64,000 nt of DNA from an uncultured Erysipelotrichaceae bacterium. Lineage in GTDB: Bacteria; Bacillota_I; Bacilli_A; Erysipelotrichales; Erysipelotrichaceae. Both the position numbers and the translations under genes were made by a program. Shown here one piece after another: positions 1 through 8,865 of the stretch. Below the pieces are notes generated by a model. The model saw nothing but the letters and a program-made list of their open reading frames with translations, searched no databases and was not told the origin of the DNA. Numbering within the stretch: the stretch's first letter is position 1; each line of letters begins with the position of its first letter. The stretch spans positions 21,146-85,145 of the forward strand of contig CALUZH010000012.1 in NCBI GenBank assembly GCA_944325255.1. Reading direction: 5' to 3'.

Positions 1-1
1 C

Positions 2-1210
2 GCCGTCGTCTTTCGTCTTTTGGATAAAGATAAGGCGGCCAATGTCTTTTCCCGTATGGAAAGTGATACCCAGGAGAAGCTCGTCAATATTTTATCTGAT
101 CAGGAAGTTGGGGAAATCGTCAATAAATTATTTATCGATGATGCGGTTGATTTGGTAAGCGAGATGCCGGCCAATCTGGTTACCCGGATCTTACAAAATA
201 CCGACAGCTCCAAACGGAGCTATATCAATGCCATCCTGCAGTATCCGGAAGATTCGGCCGGATCATTGATGACCATTGAATATGAAGATGTCTATATGGA
301 TATGACGGTCCAGGATGCCTTTGACCGTATTCGCAAGACCGGTATGGGCAAGGAGACGGTATATATTGTCTATGTCTTGGATAATGAAAGACATTTGGTT
401 GGTTTGGTTTCGGTACGTAAACTCTTGTTGTCTGATCCGGAAGCGAAGATTTCCGATATTATGGAAAGAAAAGTGGTCACTATCAATACCCATTTGGATA
501 AGGAAGATGTGGCCAGAATGTTTGATAAGTATGACTATATCGCCATGCCGGTTGTCGATTCGGAAAACCGCATGGTCGGTATCATAACGATCGATGATGC
601 CCTTGATGTCATGAGCGAAGAAAATGAAGAAGACTTCGAAATCATGGCCGCTATGTCGCCAAGCGAAGATTCTTACTTCAAGACTTCGGTATGGGATCAT
701 ACCAAGCACCGGATTGTTTGGCTCTTGGTCTTGATGCTTTCGGCAACAATTACCGGTACTATCTTAACGCATTATGAAAATGCCTTTGCTTCGGTACCGA
801 TCTTGGTATCCTTTATTCCGATGATTATGGATACGGGCGGTAATTGCGGTTCCCAATCATCAACCATGATTATCAGAGGCTTGGCTACCGGGGAGATTGA
901 ATTGCGGGATGTCCTTAAAGTATGGTTTAAAGAAGCCCGCATTGCCCTTTTAGTCGGGGCTATTTTAGCGGTAGTCAACGGTGTGCGGATTATGCTGATG
1001 TATGATAATCCCCTATTGGCAGCAGTGACCGGCGTAACTTTGGTATTTACGGTCATTTTGGCTAAGTCCTTGGGTTGCTTATTGCCGATGGCGGCTAAAA
1101 AATTGAAACTTGATCCGGCCATTATGGCCGCGCCGCTCATTACGACGGTTGTTGATACCTGTTCAATGCTGATCTATTTTAATGTCGCTGTTGCGCTAAT
1201 GAATATTTAA
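2..1210 (+). CDS. mgtE: Magnesium transporter MgtE, 5' end missing
   Basis: Mg2+ channel/transporter of the MgtE family. The frame is open from base 2, so the true start lies outside the window; the TTG at 20 is only the first possible start codon inside it. The visible protein holds the end of the helical MgtE N domain, two CBS domains (roughly residues 85-205, with IMERKVVTI beginning the second) and a membrane part from about residue 240. The membrane part carries the family signature around DTGGNCGSQSSTMIIRGLA. About 400 of an expected 450 residues are present. A hairpin terminator follows directly. In this family the cytoplasmic N and CBS domains sense Mg2+ and gate the pore. Confidence 0.95.
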   Translation, partial: AVVFRLLDKDKAANVFSRMESDTQEKLVNILSDQEVGEIVNKLFIDDAVDLVSEMPANLVTRILQNTDSSKRSYINAILQYPEDSAGSLMTIEYEDVYMDMTVQDAFDRIRKTGMGKETVYIVYVLDNERHLVGLVSVRKLLLSDPEAKISDIMERKVVTINTHLDKEDVARMFDKYDYIAMPVVDSENRMVGIITIDDALDVMSEENEEDFEIMAAMSPSEDSYFKTSVWDHTKHRIVWLLVLMLSATITGTILTHYENAFASVPILVSFIPMIMDTGGNCGSQSSTMIIRGLATGEIELRDVLKVWFKEARIALLVGAILAVVNGVRIMLMYDNPLLAAVTGVTLVFTVILAKSLGCLLPMAAKKLKLDPAIMAAPLITTVVDTCSMLIYFNVAVALMNI

Positions 1211-1235
1211 GGCCGTCTTTTTGGACGGCTTTTTC
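1211..1235 (+). terminator. Rho-independent terminator of mgtE
   Basis: Stem GCCGTC (1212-1217) pairs with GACGGC (1224-1229) around a 6-nt loop and is followed by a T run. It lies just after the mgtE stop codon. Confidence 0.85.
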
Positions 1236-1272
1236 TTGCGATGGCCAAAAATAAAATATAAAATGGTTCTAT

Positions 1273-1686
1273 ATGAAAAAATTATGGGATCTCTTTTTGA
1301 CTTATAAAGAAATTATACTCTATGTTTTTTTCGGGGGGATGACCACTATCGTCAATCTTGTAAGCTATGCCTTATTTACCCGTCTTTTAAACATTAATGA
1401 TTATGTGGCAATCTTTTTATCCTGGGTCCTGGCGGTCTTTTTTGCCTATATTACCAATAAGATTTGGGTCTTTGAATCGCAAAGCCGGGAATTTAAGGAA
1501 CTCTTTCGGGAAATTACTTCTTTTGCTGCTGCTCGGGTGGCGACCTTAGGACTTGAATATGTCGTCATGTTTATCGGGGTTGATATCTTATTTATCAATG
1601 ATATGCTTGTTAAGGTCTTTGCCCAGGTATTGGTAATTGTTGCCAACTATCTTTTTTCTAAACTCTTTATCTTTAAAAAGGTCTGA
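1273..1686 (+). CDS. GtrA-like family membrane protein
   Basis: A 137-residue protein with four predicted membrane segments and little else. The pattern of a hydrophobic N-terminus, then YVAIFLSWVLAVFFAYITNK, then a conserved WVF segment is typical of the GtrA/DPMS family. Members help flip or transfer lipid-linked sugars across the membrane, often for cell-surface polysaccharides. No glycosyltransferase partner is adjacent. The ATG follows a short AT-rich gap after the mgtE terminator, and the gene abuts dtd (2-nt gap), so it probably starts the dtd-folD transcript. The exact substrate cannot be read from the sequence. Confidence 0.8.
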   Translation: MKKLWDLFLTYKEIILYVFFGGMTTIVNLVSYALFTRLLNINDYVAIFLSWVLAVFFAYITNKIWVFESQSREFKELFREITSFAAARVATLGLEYVVMFIGVDILFINDMLVKVFAQVLVIVANYLFSKLFIFKKV

Positions 1687-1688
1687 TT

Positions 1689-2129
1689 ATGCGTTTATTG
1701 GTACAAACTGTCAAGAATGCTTCTTGCCTTGTGGATGGCAAAGCGACCGGAGCCATTGATGAAGGCTATTTGGTTTTGGTGGGATTCGGTTTAGATGATA
1801 ATGAAGAAGTTGTGGAAAAAATGGCTGATAAATTATATAAGTTGCGGGTTTTTGAAGATGATCAAGGGAAGATGAATCTTAGTATTGATGATATCAAGGG
1901 TGATATTTTATCAATATCGCAATTTACCCTCTATGCTGATACCAAAAAAGGCAATCGTCCAAGCTTTATTGAGGCCCTAGGCGGCGATAAGGCTTTAAGC
2001 TTATATCTTTATTTTAATGAATGTTTAAAAGCGAAGGGCCTGAAAGTGGAAACGGGTATCTTTGGTGCCCATATGCTTATCACTTCGACTAATATCGGTC
2101 CCAAGACTTTTATCTTAGAAAGCAGGTAA
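1689..2129 (+). CDS. dtd: D-aminoacyl-tRNA deacylase
   Basis: Hydrolyses D-amino acids, and glycine mischarged on tRNA-Ala, from tRNAs as a proofreading enzyme in the cytoplasm. At 146 residues it has the family length. The SQFTLYAD motif and the C-terminal NIGPKTF, matching the Gly-cisPro region, are both present. It sits 2 nt after the GtrA-like gene and 2 nt before folD, so the three genes are very likely cotranscribed. Confidence 0.95.
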   Translation: MRLLVQTVKNASCLVDGKATGAIDEGYLVLVGFGLDDNEEVVEKMADKLYKLRVFEDDQGKMNLSIDDIKGDILSISQFTLYADTKKGNRPSFIEALGGDKALSLYLYFNECLKAKGLKVETGIFGAHMLITSTNIGPKTFILESR

Positions 2130-2131
2130 TT

Positions 2132-2986
2132 ATGCAAGTAATATACGGAAGTGAATTATCAGCCCAATATAAGGCCGAACTTAAGGAAGAATTGGCTAAA
2201 TATGCAGGTTTTCGTCCGGCCCATTTGGTCGTTATCATGGTTGGCGATAATCCCGCTTCACTGTCTTATGCCTTAGGCAAGAAAAAGGCTTGTGAGGCCA
2301 TCGGCATGCGTTTTACATTGCGCCATTTGCCGGAAGCGATAGCGGAAGATGAATTGCTTGAAATTATTAATGAATATAATTATAAGGAAGATGTTGACGG
2401 CATCATTGTCCAGCTTCCCCTCCCTAAGCATTTAAACGAAAGAAGGGTCTTAGAGACGGTTTTGGCCTCTAAAGATATCGATGGCTTGACAACTTATAAT
2501 ATGGGTAAGCTCTTTTTACAAGAAAAGGGTTTTTATCCCTGCACACCTCTTGGGGTAATGGCTATTTTAAAAGCTGCCGGCGTTGATCTAAGGGGTAAAA
2601 GAGTGAGTGTCATCGGCCGCAGCATGCTGGTGGGGTTGCCTTTGGCCAGGCTTTTAACGGCCCAAGATGCCACAGTTACTTTATGCCATTCCAAGACCGA
2701 AAAGCTGCAGGATATATGTAAACAAAGTGATATTCTTATTGTCGCTATCGGCAAGGCCCGCTTTATAGATCATGAATATATTAAAGAAGGGGCAGTGGTC
2801 ATTGATGTGGGTGTAAATCGTTTGGATGGCCATTTGTGCGGCGATGTGGACTTTGATGATGTGAAAGACTTAGTAAGTGTTATTACCCCGGTACCTAAGG
2901 GGGTCGGGCCGATGACTATTGCCTTTTTGTTGAGTAATACAGTTGATGCCTATAAACGCAATATGGGAGGAAATACCAATGATTGA
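2132..2986 (+). CDS. folD: Methylenetetrahydrofolate dehydrogenase/cyclohydrolase
   Basis: Bifunctional FolD interconverts 5,10-methylene-THF and 10-formyl-THF and supplies one-carbon units for purines and formyl-Met-tRNA. Family motifs are visible: the catalytic YALGKKKA region near residue 50, VQLPLPKHL, PCTPLGV, the nucleotide-binding GRSMLVGLP and the C-terminal ITPVPKGVGPMT. The usual GRSxIVGKP lysine is leucine here, and the usual PVPGGVGP glycine is lysine; both look tolerable. The length of 284 is normal. It overlaps the next gene by 8 nt. Confidence 0.96.
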   Translation: MQVIYGSELSAQYKAELKEELAKYAGFRPAHLVVIMVGDNPASLSYALGKKKACEAIGMRFTLRHLPEAIAEDELLEIINEYNYKEDVDGIIVQLPLPKHLNERRVLETVLASKDIDGLTTYNMGKLFLQEKGFYPCTPLGVMAILKAAGVDLRGKRVSVIGRSMLVGLPLARLLTAQDATVTLCHSKTEKLQDICKQSDILIVAIGKARFIDHEYIKEGAVVIDVGVNRLDGHLCGDVDFDDVKDLVSVITPVPKGVGPMTIAFLLSNTVDAYKRNMGGNTND

Positions 2987-3182
2987 AGGTTATGGATTAA
3001 ATGATATTGTACAGATGAAAAAAGATCACCCTTGCAGAAAGTCACATTATTGGCGGATTATCCGTATGGGTGCCGATATTAAGATTAAGTGCTTGGGTTG
3101 CGATGCCGTGGTGATGATGGAAAGGCGGGAATTTGAGCGCAAGTGCAAGAAATTGATTGAAAAAGCTCCGGTTGAAGAGTGA
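2979..3182 (+). CDS. DUF951 family protein
   Basis: A 67-residue protein starting at the ATG at 2979, preceded by GGGAGG at 2965. A start further upstream would lengthen the overlap with folD without adding a better ribosome site. The conserved pattern LNDIVQMKKDHPC...RMGADIKIKCLGC...VMM is diagnostic of DUF951. This small family is widespread in Bacillota, commonly beside ParB- or S6-linked genes. Its function is unknown. The CxxC-like cysteines (HPC and CLGC) suggest metal or nucleic-acid binding; that is inference. Confidence 0.9.
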   Translation: MIEGYGLNDIVQMKKDHPCRKSHYWRIIRMGADIKIKCLGCDAVVMMERREFERKCKKLIEKAPVEE

Positions 3183-3241
3183 TCTTCTTTACCGGGCTAA
3201 AATAATTTTTAAAATAAGAAAAAGGAAAGAGGTATCATAGA

Positions 3242-3868
3242 ATGCGTTATATCTGCAGTGTTTGCGGCTACGTTTATGACGAAGAAGTTGAGGGTGTTCC
3301 CTTTGCCGATTTGCCAAGTGATTATCAATGTCCCTTATGTACAGCTCCCAAAGATTTCTTTGAAGCTGCCGAAAAGGAAGAAAAAAAGCTGAAGGAAGTT
3401 ACCATTGATGAAGATCTTCATGAGCTTTCAAATGGGGAGATTGCCGCTACTTTATCTAATCTTGCCCGGGGTTTGGAAAAACAATATAAGTTTGAAGCTT
3501 CTAAAGATATGCAGGACTTGGCTGATTATTTTACCGGCAATCTTCCAAGTTTGGAAGACAGCAGTTTAGAAGCCTTAAGCAAATTGATTGATGAAGATTT
3601 AGAAGTCAATTATCCCAATGTGCAAAAATGTGCCCAAGATAATAATGATCGGGGTACCCAAAGAATTGCTGTTTGGGGTACTAAGGTAAGCAATATCATT
3701 AAGGCCCTTTTGGATACTTATAAAAAAGCGGGTGAAAAAGCTCTTTTAGGCAAGAAGGTCTTTGTATGTTCGGTTTGCGGTTTTATTTATGTCGGCGAAA
3801 AAGCTCCGGAGCTTTGTCCGGTATGCAAGGTTCCGTCTTGGAAGTTTGAAGAGGTGAAAAGAAGATGA
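3242..3868 (+). CDS. Double rubredoxin-domain protein with helical core
   Basis: A 208-residue protein with two different rubredoxin-type iron sites. The N-terminal domain (residues 1-40) has C5-x2-C8 and C30-x2-C33 with a full rubredoxin spacing. The C-terminal domain (174-200) has C176-x2-C179 and C192-x2-C195 with the shorter spacing seen at the end of rubrerythrins. The central 60-170 region is helical but lacks the paired ExxH motifs of a rubrerythrin di-iron site. It is preceded by AAAGGAAAGAGG and overlaps the downstream ferredoxin gene by 4 nt. A role in peroxide or oxygen protection and electron transfer is likely, but no catalytic centre is visible. Confidence 0.85.
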   Translation: MRYICSVCGYVYDEEVEGVPFADLPSDYQCPLCTAPKDFFEAAEKEEKKLKEVTIDEDLHELSNGEIAATLSNLARGLEKQYKFEASKDMQDLADYFTGNLPSLEDSSLEALSKLIDEDLEVNYPNVQKCAQDNNDRGTQRIAVWGTKVSNIIKALLDTYKKAGEKALLGKKVFVCSVCGFIYVGEKAPELCPVCKVPSWKFEEVKRR

Positions 3869-4359
3869 AAAAAGTAGCTGTCCGTAATTTAAGACTTTGC
3901 ACCAAGGATTGTATTTGTCTTTATGTTTGCCCAAGCGGTGCTACCGATACGGAAGACAGTGTCATTGATGTGAATAAGTGTAACGGTTGCGGCATATGTG
4001 CCGAAGCCTGTCCAAGCAAGGCTATTTCCTTGGTACCTTTAAGCTATCCTTTGCAGCAGGCAAAGAAAGAAGCGGTACTTAAGACCAATCGTCTTATCTC
4101 CCTTTCTAAAGCTAAGGCAGAAAAAATGGCTCATGATTTGGCTGATAAGTGTGAAGATGACGGTCTTTATTGTCTTTTGAAGGCCATTGAGCGCTCTAGC
4201 CGCTTGATGAATGAAGATATTATGCGGGAGTCGGGATATATGTTGCCGCAAAGTGATAATGCCAAGAAATTAATTCAGGATATCATTGATAAAAAGCCGG
4301 AAGGTTTTGATTTAAAGAAAGCTCAAAAATTAATTAATCAGGAACTGAATAACGACTAA
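3865..4359 (+). CDS. 4Fe-4S ferredoxin-domain protein
   Basis: A 164-residue protein. The first 50 residues carry two cysteine clusters. The second (C39, C42, C45, C49 followed by P) is a classic 4Fe-4S motif. The first (C12, C16, C18, C22 followed by P) has the unusual spacing Cx3CxCx3CP, so its cluster may differ. The rest (residues 60-164) is a charged helical region without a recognised domain. Overlap with the double-rubredoxin gene (ATGA-type junction) implies coupled translation and a shared electron path. A terminator follows. Confidence 0.85.
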   Translation: MKKVAVRNLRLCTKDCICLYVCPSGATDTEDSVIDVNKCNGCGICAEACPSKAISLVPLSYPLQQAKKEAVLKTNRLISLSKAKAEKMAHDLADKCEDDGLYCLLKAIERSSRLMNEDIMRESGYMLPQSDNAKKLIQDIIDKKPEGFDLKKAQKLINQELNND

Positions 4360-4388
4360 TCAAAAAGCTGCGGGAGCAGCTTTTATTT
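4360..4388. terminator. Bidirectional terminator between ferredoxin gene and proC
   Basis: AAAAAGCTGC (4362-4371), loop GGGA, then GCAGCTTTT (4376-4384). T runs exist on both strands, so it can end the forward ferredoxin transcript and the reverse proC transcript, whose stop codon it overlaps. Confidence 0.85.
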
Positions 4389-5156
4389 TTGGGTAGCTTC
4401 AATAGCTTCAATAATACAATTGCGAAAACCGTTTTCTTCAAGCTTAATAATGCCTTTAATGGTTGTTCCCTTAGGGGAAGAAACTAAATCTTTTAAGGCT
4501 CCCGGATGATATCCTTCCTCAATCATGGTGGCCGTGCCGATAAGCATGCGGGCGATTATATGGTAGGCCTCTTCCCGGTTAAGACCGTATTTGACAGCCG
4601 CTTCGCTCATGGCTTCAATAAACATGGCACTATAAGCCGGGGTACATCCGGCGATGGTACTGGCAATTGACAAGGTATCAGGTGCCAAATAATAAATTTG
4701 CGCAATCGGCGATAATAAATCATTAAAACTTTGCATTTGCTCATCATCAAGATTATTGCCGCTATCGGCTACAAAGATGCCCTTGGCTACCGCCACGCAA
4801 ACATTGGGAATGGCCGTGATGATCTTGATATCCGGCAATAATGATGCGAAATCCTGACTGGTATAGCCGGCCATCAAGGATATGATAAATTGATCCTTCT
4901 TTAAATGGATCAATTGGTCTTGGATTTCCTTAAAATTATGGGGTTTAATAGCCATAAAGATAATATCGGCATTTTCGATAATATCTTTTGTGGTGGTCGG
5001 ATTGATGCCGTATTTTTGACAATTCTTTTGGAGTTTATCAAGATGCAATGCCGATGCATAAATATTTTCTTTGGCTACAGCGGCCGTCTTTAAAAATCCT
5101 TCGGTAATAGCTTTGGCAATTTCCCCAAAGCCGATAAAAGCAATCTTTTTATCCAT
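4383..5156 (-). CDS. proC: Pyrroline-5-carboxylate reductase
   Basis: Last step of proline synthesis: reduces pyrroline-5-carboxylate with NAD(P)H. The Rossmann motif IAFIGFGEIAKAI is at the N-terminus, the family segment AGCTPAYSAMFIEAM lies mid-protein, and GTTIKGI is near the C-terminus. At 257 residues it is slightly shorter than usual (about 265-270). It is a single gene on the reverse strand, with AAAGGAG before its ATG and a TATAAT-like -10 at 5177-5182 (reverse). No proA or proB is nearby. Confidence 0.95.
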   Translation of the reverse strand: MDKKIAFIGFGEIAKAITEGFLKTAAVAKENIYASALHLDKLQKNCQKYGINPTTTKDIIENADIIFMAIKPHNFKEIQDQLIHLKKDQFIISLMAGYTSQDFASLLPDIKIITAIPNVCVAVAKGIFVADSGNNLDDEQMQSFNDLLSPIAQIYYLAPDTLSIASTIAGCTPAYSAMFIEAMSEAAVKYGLNREEAYHIIARMLIGTATMIEEGYHPGALKDLVSSPKGTTIKGIIKLEENGFRNCIIEAIEATQK

Positions 5157-5246
5157 AACTTGGCTCCTTTTTCCTTATTATATCATTTGGGAAGATGTTC
5201 AAAGGGAAGTATTTTCTTGGGGCTTTTATTATGCCGCGCTTAAAAG

Positions 5247-5252
5247 TATAAT
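5247..5252 (+). promoter_or_regulatory. TATAAT -10 box immediately before ecfA1
   Basis: A perfect TATAAT ends only 9 nt before the ecfA1 ATG, and no Shine-Dalgarno sequence lies between. A clear -35 box is not visible. If this box is used, the transcript has almost no 5' leader. Confidence 0.5.
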
Positions 5253-5261
5253 GATAAAGCT

Positions 5262-6086
5262 ATGAAGCTTATTGAAGTTAAGGATCTAAGTTTTTCCTAT
5301 GATGAAAATATACCGGTTTTAAGTGATATAAGTTTTGCCCTGGAAGAGGGTACTTATACGGTTATTGTCGGTCATAACGGTTCGGGCAAAAGCACTTTGG
5401 CCAAGCTTTTGGCCGGTCTTTTGGCTCCTAACAAAGGGGAGATCAAAATCGGCGGTACTGCCTTAAATGCCGATACAATCGAGAGCATGAGGGCACATAT
5501 CGGTATCGTCTTTCAAAATCCCGACAATCAGTTTATCGGTTCGACGGTTCGTGATGATATCGCCTTTGGCTTAGAAAATCATTTGGTTCCCAGTGTCAAG
5601 ATGGATGAGATCATTAATACTTATGCCGCTTATGTAAGTATGCAGGATTATCTTGATAAAGAACCTTCTTCCCTTTCGGGCGGCCAAAAACAACGCGTCG
5701 CTATTGCCGGAGTCTTGGCCATGCAGCCATCCATTCTTTTGTTGGATGAAGCGACATCGATGCTGGACCCTAAGGGGCGAAAAGAAGTGGGTGAACTAAT
5801 TCATGCCTTGCATCAGAAAAAGCAATTGACTATCTTATCGATTACCCATGATATTGAAGAAACGCGTTTTGCCGATAACGTTATCGTTTTAAACAAGGGT
5901 AAGATTTATCGTTTTGCCAAGGCGGAAAAACTTTTTGAAAATCCTGATGACTTAAAAAATATCGGTTTGGATATCCCTTATATTTATGAATTAAGGGCTA
6001 AATATGCCAAATATGGCATTCATTTAAGAAGCCGTGACATAGAAGGGATGGCTGAAGAATTATGGCAATTAAATTTAAAGAAGTAA
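5262..6086 (+). CDS. ecfA1: ECF transporter ATPase A1
   Basis: ATP-binding subunit of the energy-coupling factor module that drives vitamin and metal uptake through exchangeable S components. Walker A GHNGSGKST, signature LSGGQKQR, Walker B ILLLDEATS and the switch histidine region are all present in 274 residues. It overlaps ecfA2 by 25 nt and starts an ecfA1-ecfA2-ecfT-truA operon. No S component lies in this operon, as expected for a group II (shared) module; one candidate S component is at 53269-53871. Confidence 0.96.
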   Translation: MKLIEVKDLSFSYDENIPVLSDISFALEEGTYTVIVGHNGSGKSTLAKLLAGLLAPNKGEIKIGGTALNADTIESMRAHIGIVFQNPDNQFIGSTVRDDIAFGLENHLVPSVKMDEIINTYAAYVSMQDYLDKEPSSLSGGQKQRVAIAGVLAMQPSILLLDEATSMLDPKGRKEVGELIHALHQKKQLTILSITHDIEETRFADNVIVLNKGKIYRFAKAEKLFENPDDLKNIGLDIPYIYELRAKYAKYGIHLRSRDIEGMAEELWQLNLKK

Positions 6087-6910
6087 GCTATATCTATGCT
6101 GCCGATATGCCCTATGCTTTTAAAGCCTTGGATCATATCGATTTAGAATTTGCCATGCATAAGAAAACGGCCATCATCGGGGAAACCGGCAGCGGCAAAT
6201 CAACTTTGGTTCAGCATTTAAACGCCCTGCTTATTCCGAGCTTTGGCGAAGTGGAAGTTTTAGATCATGAGCTTAAAGCCGGTCTTAAAAATAAGGGCCT
6301 TAAGGCCTTAAGAGCGAAGGTCGGTTTAGTTTTCCAATTCAGTGAATATCAGCTTTTTGAAGAGAGCATTATTAAAGATGTTGCCTTCGGCCCGAAAAAT
6401 TTCGGTGATGATGAAGCTACAGCTTTAAACAAGGCCCAAAAGGCCTTGACATTGGTGGGCCTTGATGCAACCTATTATGAACGGAGTCCTTTGGAATTAT
6501 CGGGCGGTCAAAAAAGAAGAGTGGCTATTGCCGGTATTTTGGCAATGGACCCAGAAGTGATTGTCTTGGATGAACCGACTGCCGGTTTGGATCCTAAGGG
6601 TACAAGAGCGATGTTATCTTTATTTGAAAGACTTAACCGCGACTTTGATAAAACGATCATCATTGTTACGCATGATAATGAGATTGTCTATCATCATTGT
6701 GATAATGTGGTATATCTTTCTAAGGGTAAAGTTAAATATAGCGGGGCAGCCAAGACTTTTTTTGAAGAGGGCATCTATGAGGGCGAAGACCTTTTGCTTC
6801 CCAAAGATGTTCAATTTATCAATGCCCTGAAAAAGCAAGGCTTTAAGCTTGATACTTTTGATTTGGATCAAGCCATTAAAGAAACGGCAAAGGTACTTAA
6901 AAATGAATAG
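6062..6910 (+). CDS. ecfA2: ECF transporter ATPase A2
   Basis: Second ATPase of the ECF module, forming a heterodimer with EcfA1 in the cytoplasm. GETGSGKST (Walker A), LSGGQKRR (signature) and VIVLDEPTA (Walker B) are intact over 282 residues. Its start lies inside the end of ecfA1, and its end overlaps ecfT by 8 nt, so translation of the three genes is probably coupled. Confidence 0.96.
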   Translation: MAIKFKEVSYIYAADMPYAFKALDHIDLEFAMHKKTAIIGETGSGKSTLVQHLNALLIPSFGEVEVLDHELKAGLKNKGLKALRAKVGLVFQFSEYQLFEESIIKDVAFGPKNFGDDEATALNKAQKALTLVGLDATYYERSPLELSGGQKRRVAIAGILAMDPEVIVLDEPTAGLDPKGTRAMLSLFERLNRDFDKTIIIVTHDNEIVYHHCDNVVYLSKGKVKYSGAAKTFFEEGIYEGEDLLLPKDVQFINALKKQGFKLDTFDLDQAIKETAKVLKNE

Positions 6911-7703
6911 ATTGGTATTTGGCAGATATTTGCCTTTAGATACACCGATTCATCGTTTAGATCCGCGAGCCAAAATCATTGCCATGCTTATTATGCTGGT
7001 GGCGATCTTTTTGCCGACGGGATATGGCGGTTATATTGTTTTGGGGCTTTTCATCTTAGGAACGCTTTTGTTGGCCAAGATGCCCTTTAAATTTGTGATC
7101 TCCGCCTTTAAACCGATGACCTTTATGATTATCTTTCTTTTGATAATCAATATCTTCAGCATTAAAGAAGGCCGCCTTTTATTGGCTTATGGTTTTTTAG
7201 AAATCTATAGCGGCGCCCTTTTACAAACTTTTTATATTGTGGTGCGCTTATTTTTGATGATTATGGTAACGACCTGTCTAACGGCGACAACTAAACCCTT
7301 AGACTTGACTTTAGGCATTGAGTACCTGCTTAAACCCTTAAAACGTTTCAAGGTTCCGGCCCATGAAATTGCCATGATGATATCTATCGCCTTGCGTTTT
7401 ATACCTTTGATAATCGAAGAAACGATGCGGATCATGAATGCGCAAAAATCCCGGGGTGTCGACTATGAAGAAGGCAAACTTAAAGATAAGATCATGGCGA
7501 TATTGTCGCTTATCGTTCCGCTTTTCGCCGTAGCCTTTCAAAGAGCCGATGACTTGGCCAATGCCATGGAGGCTCGCGGCTATATCCCGGGCCATGAAAG
7601 AACCCGCTACAAGGTGCTTAAATATCATTCGGGGGACTATATCCTTTTGACAATTGCTTCGCTGCTGCTGGGGTCAATGATTGTTTGGAGCATTGTTTTA
7701 TGA
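6903..7703 (+). CDS. ecfT: ECF transporter transmembrane subunit T
   Basis: Membrane scaffold that links the two ATPases to S components. The ATG at 6903 is chosen because the protein then begins NRLVFGRYLPLDTPIHRLDPR, a typical EcfT N-terminus. About five membrane segments are followed by the two coupling motifs, QKSRGVDYEEG and AMEARGYIPG (the S/A-R-G pairs that contact the ATPases). The length is 266 residues. The stop codon overlaps the truA start (ATGA). Confidence 0.95.
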   Translation: MNRLVFGRYLPLDTPIHRLDPRAKIIAMLIMLVAIFLPTGYGGYIVLGLFILGTLLLAKMPFKFVISAFKPMTFMIIFLLIINIFSIKEGRLLLAYGFLEIYSGALLQTFYIVVRLFLMIMVTTCLTATTKPLDLTLGIEYLLKPLKRFKVPAHEIAMMISIALRFIPLIIEETMRIMNAQKSRGVDYEEGKLKDKIMAILSLIVPLFAVAFQRADDLANAMEARGYIPGHERTRYKVLKYHSGDYILLTIASLLLGSMIVWSIVL

Positions 7704-8434
7704 GATATAAGATAGTCATGGCTTATAAGGGCAATAACTATGTCGGCTTTCAAAGGCAGAAAAACGGTTTGGCGGTCCAAGAAGTCATTGAGGATAGACT
7801 TCAAATTATATTCAATGAAGATATTCGTATTGTCATGGCCTCAAGAACCGACAGTGGGGTTCATGCCCTATATCAAGTTGTTCATTTTGATAGTGTCAAG
7901 CTTCTTGATCCTTTTAAACTCAAGGCCTCTTTAAATGGTCTGCTTCCTAAGGATATCCATGTCTTGGAAGTTAGTCAGGTAAGCAATGATTTTCATGCCC
8001 GCTACAGTGTTAAAACCAAGACCTATATTTATAAGATAAAAACCGGCGAATATGATGTCTTTTTAAACGGTCTAGCTTATTATTGTCCCTATCCTTTGAA
8101 TCTGGAAATAATAGCTGAGGGTATCAAACTTTTTAAGGGCCGCCATGACTTCGCTTCTTTCAATACCTCGCCATATGATCTATATCCCGATCAAGTAAGA
8201 GAGATATACAATTTTACGATGACGGAAAAAGAAGGCGGCCTTTTAGTCTTTGAAATTAAAGGCAGCGGCTTTTTAAGACATATGGTAAGAATGATTATCG
8301 GAACACTTGTCGATCTTGGCAGGGGCAAAAAAAGTCTGGATGAGGTAAAGATGATGTTGGAAAAGCCAAACAAGAGCAAGCATCGTTATAATATCGATCC
8401 TAACGGTCTTTATTTAAAAATGATTGAATATTAA
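7700..8434 (+). CDS. truA: tRNA pseudouridine(38-40) synthase
   Basis: Converts U38-U40 in the anticodon arm of tRNAs to pseudouridine. The catalytic aspartate motif ASRTDSGVHAL is near residue 50. The length of 244 is standard. The ATG at 7700 overlaps the ecfT stop. In many Bacillota the order is rplQ-ecfA1-ecfA2-ecfT-truA-rplM-rpsI; here the block lies upstream of the S10 operon instead and rplM-rpsI are not in the window. Confidence 0.95.
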   Translation: MRYKIVMAYKGNNYVGFQRQKNGLAVQEVIEDRLQIIFNEDIRIVMASRTDSGVHALYQVVHFDSVKLLDPFKLKASLNGLLPKDIHVLEVSQVSNDFHARYSVKTKTYIYKIKTGEYDVFLNGLAYYCPYPLNLEIIAEGIKLFKGRHDFASFNTSPYDLYPDQVREIYNFTMTEKEGGLLVFEIKGSGFLRHMVRMIIGTLVDLGRGKKSLDEVKMMLEKPNKSKHRYNIDPNGLYLKMIEY

Positions 8435-8538
8435 CTGATAAAAGAGTGACTTGATCTTCTTTAATGAGCTTTTAAGCAAATTAAAAACAAAACATATAAA
8501 TAGCAAAATAAAATCCCATACAACATTAATACTAAACA

Positions 8539-8582
8539 AAAATGAGCGTATGCCCCGATATTAAAGGTGATACGCTCATTTT
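8539..8582 (+). terminator. Long hairpin, likely terminator after truA
   Basis: A perfect 12-bp stem, AAAATGAGCGTA (8539-8550) with TACGCTCATTTT (8571-8582), has a 20-nt loop and AT-rich flanks on both sides. It lies 105 nt after truA. It is probably a bidirectional terminator separating truA from the ribosomal operon. Between it and the promoter at 8820 I see no gene in this AT-rich stretch. Confidence 0.6.
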
Positions 8583-8819
8583 ATACTTTTATAACTGTCG
8601 AAGCTGGGATTATAGAGAGATAATGTATCATTGTTGGCGTTTTTTTTGTTATGTCGATGCAAAAACAGGATAATCGGAACTTATATCATTATTATTGGAA
8701 AAAGTGATTTTTTACTGAATTTTTGATAAAGATAAATGAAACGCCGATAATCGTGTAACATATAAATCATAAAAACAGGCTTAAATAAGCAATTTTTGAA
8801 ATAAAAAATAAAGTTTTTA

Positions 8820-8848
8820 TTGAAGGCTCATTGGTAAAACAGTATAAT
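8820..8848 (+). promoter_or_regulatory. Promoter of the S10 ribosomal operon
   Basis: TTGAAG (8820-8825), a 17-nt spacer and TATAAT (8843-8848) make a near-consensus vegetative promoter about 140 nt upstream of rpsJ. No other strong promoter is seen before rpoA-rplQ, so it may drive the whole cluster. Confidence 0.8.
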
Positions 8849-8865
8849 ATTAGAGCGCTCGCTAT

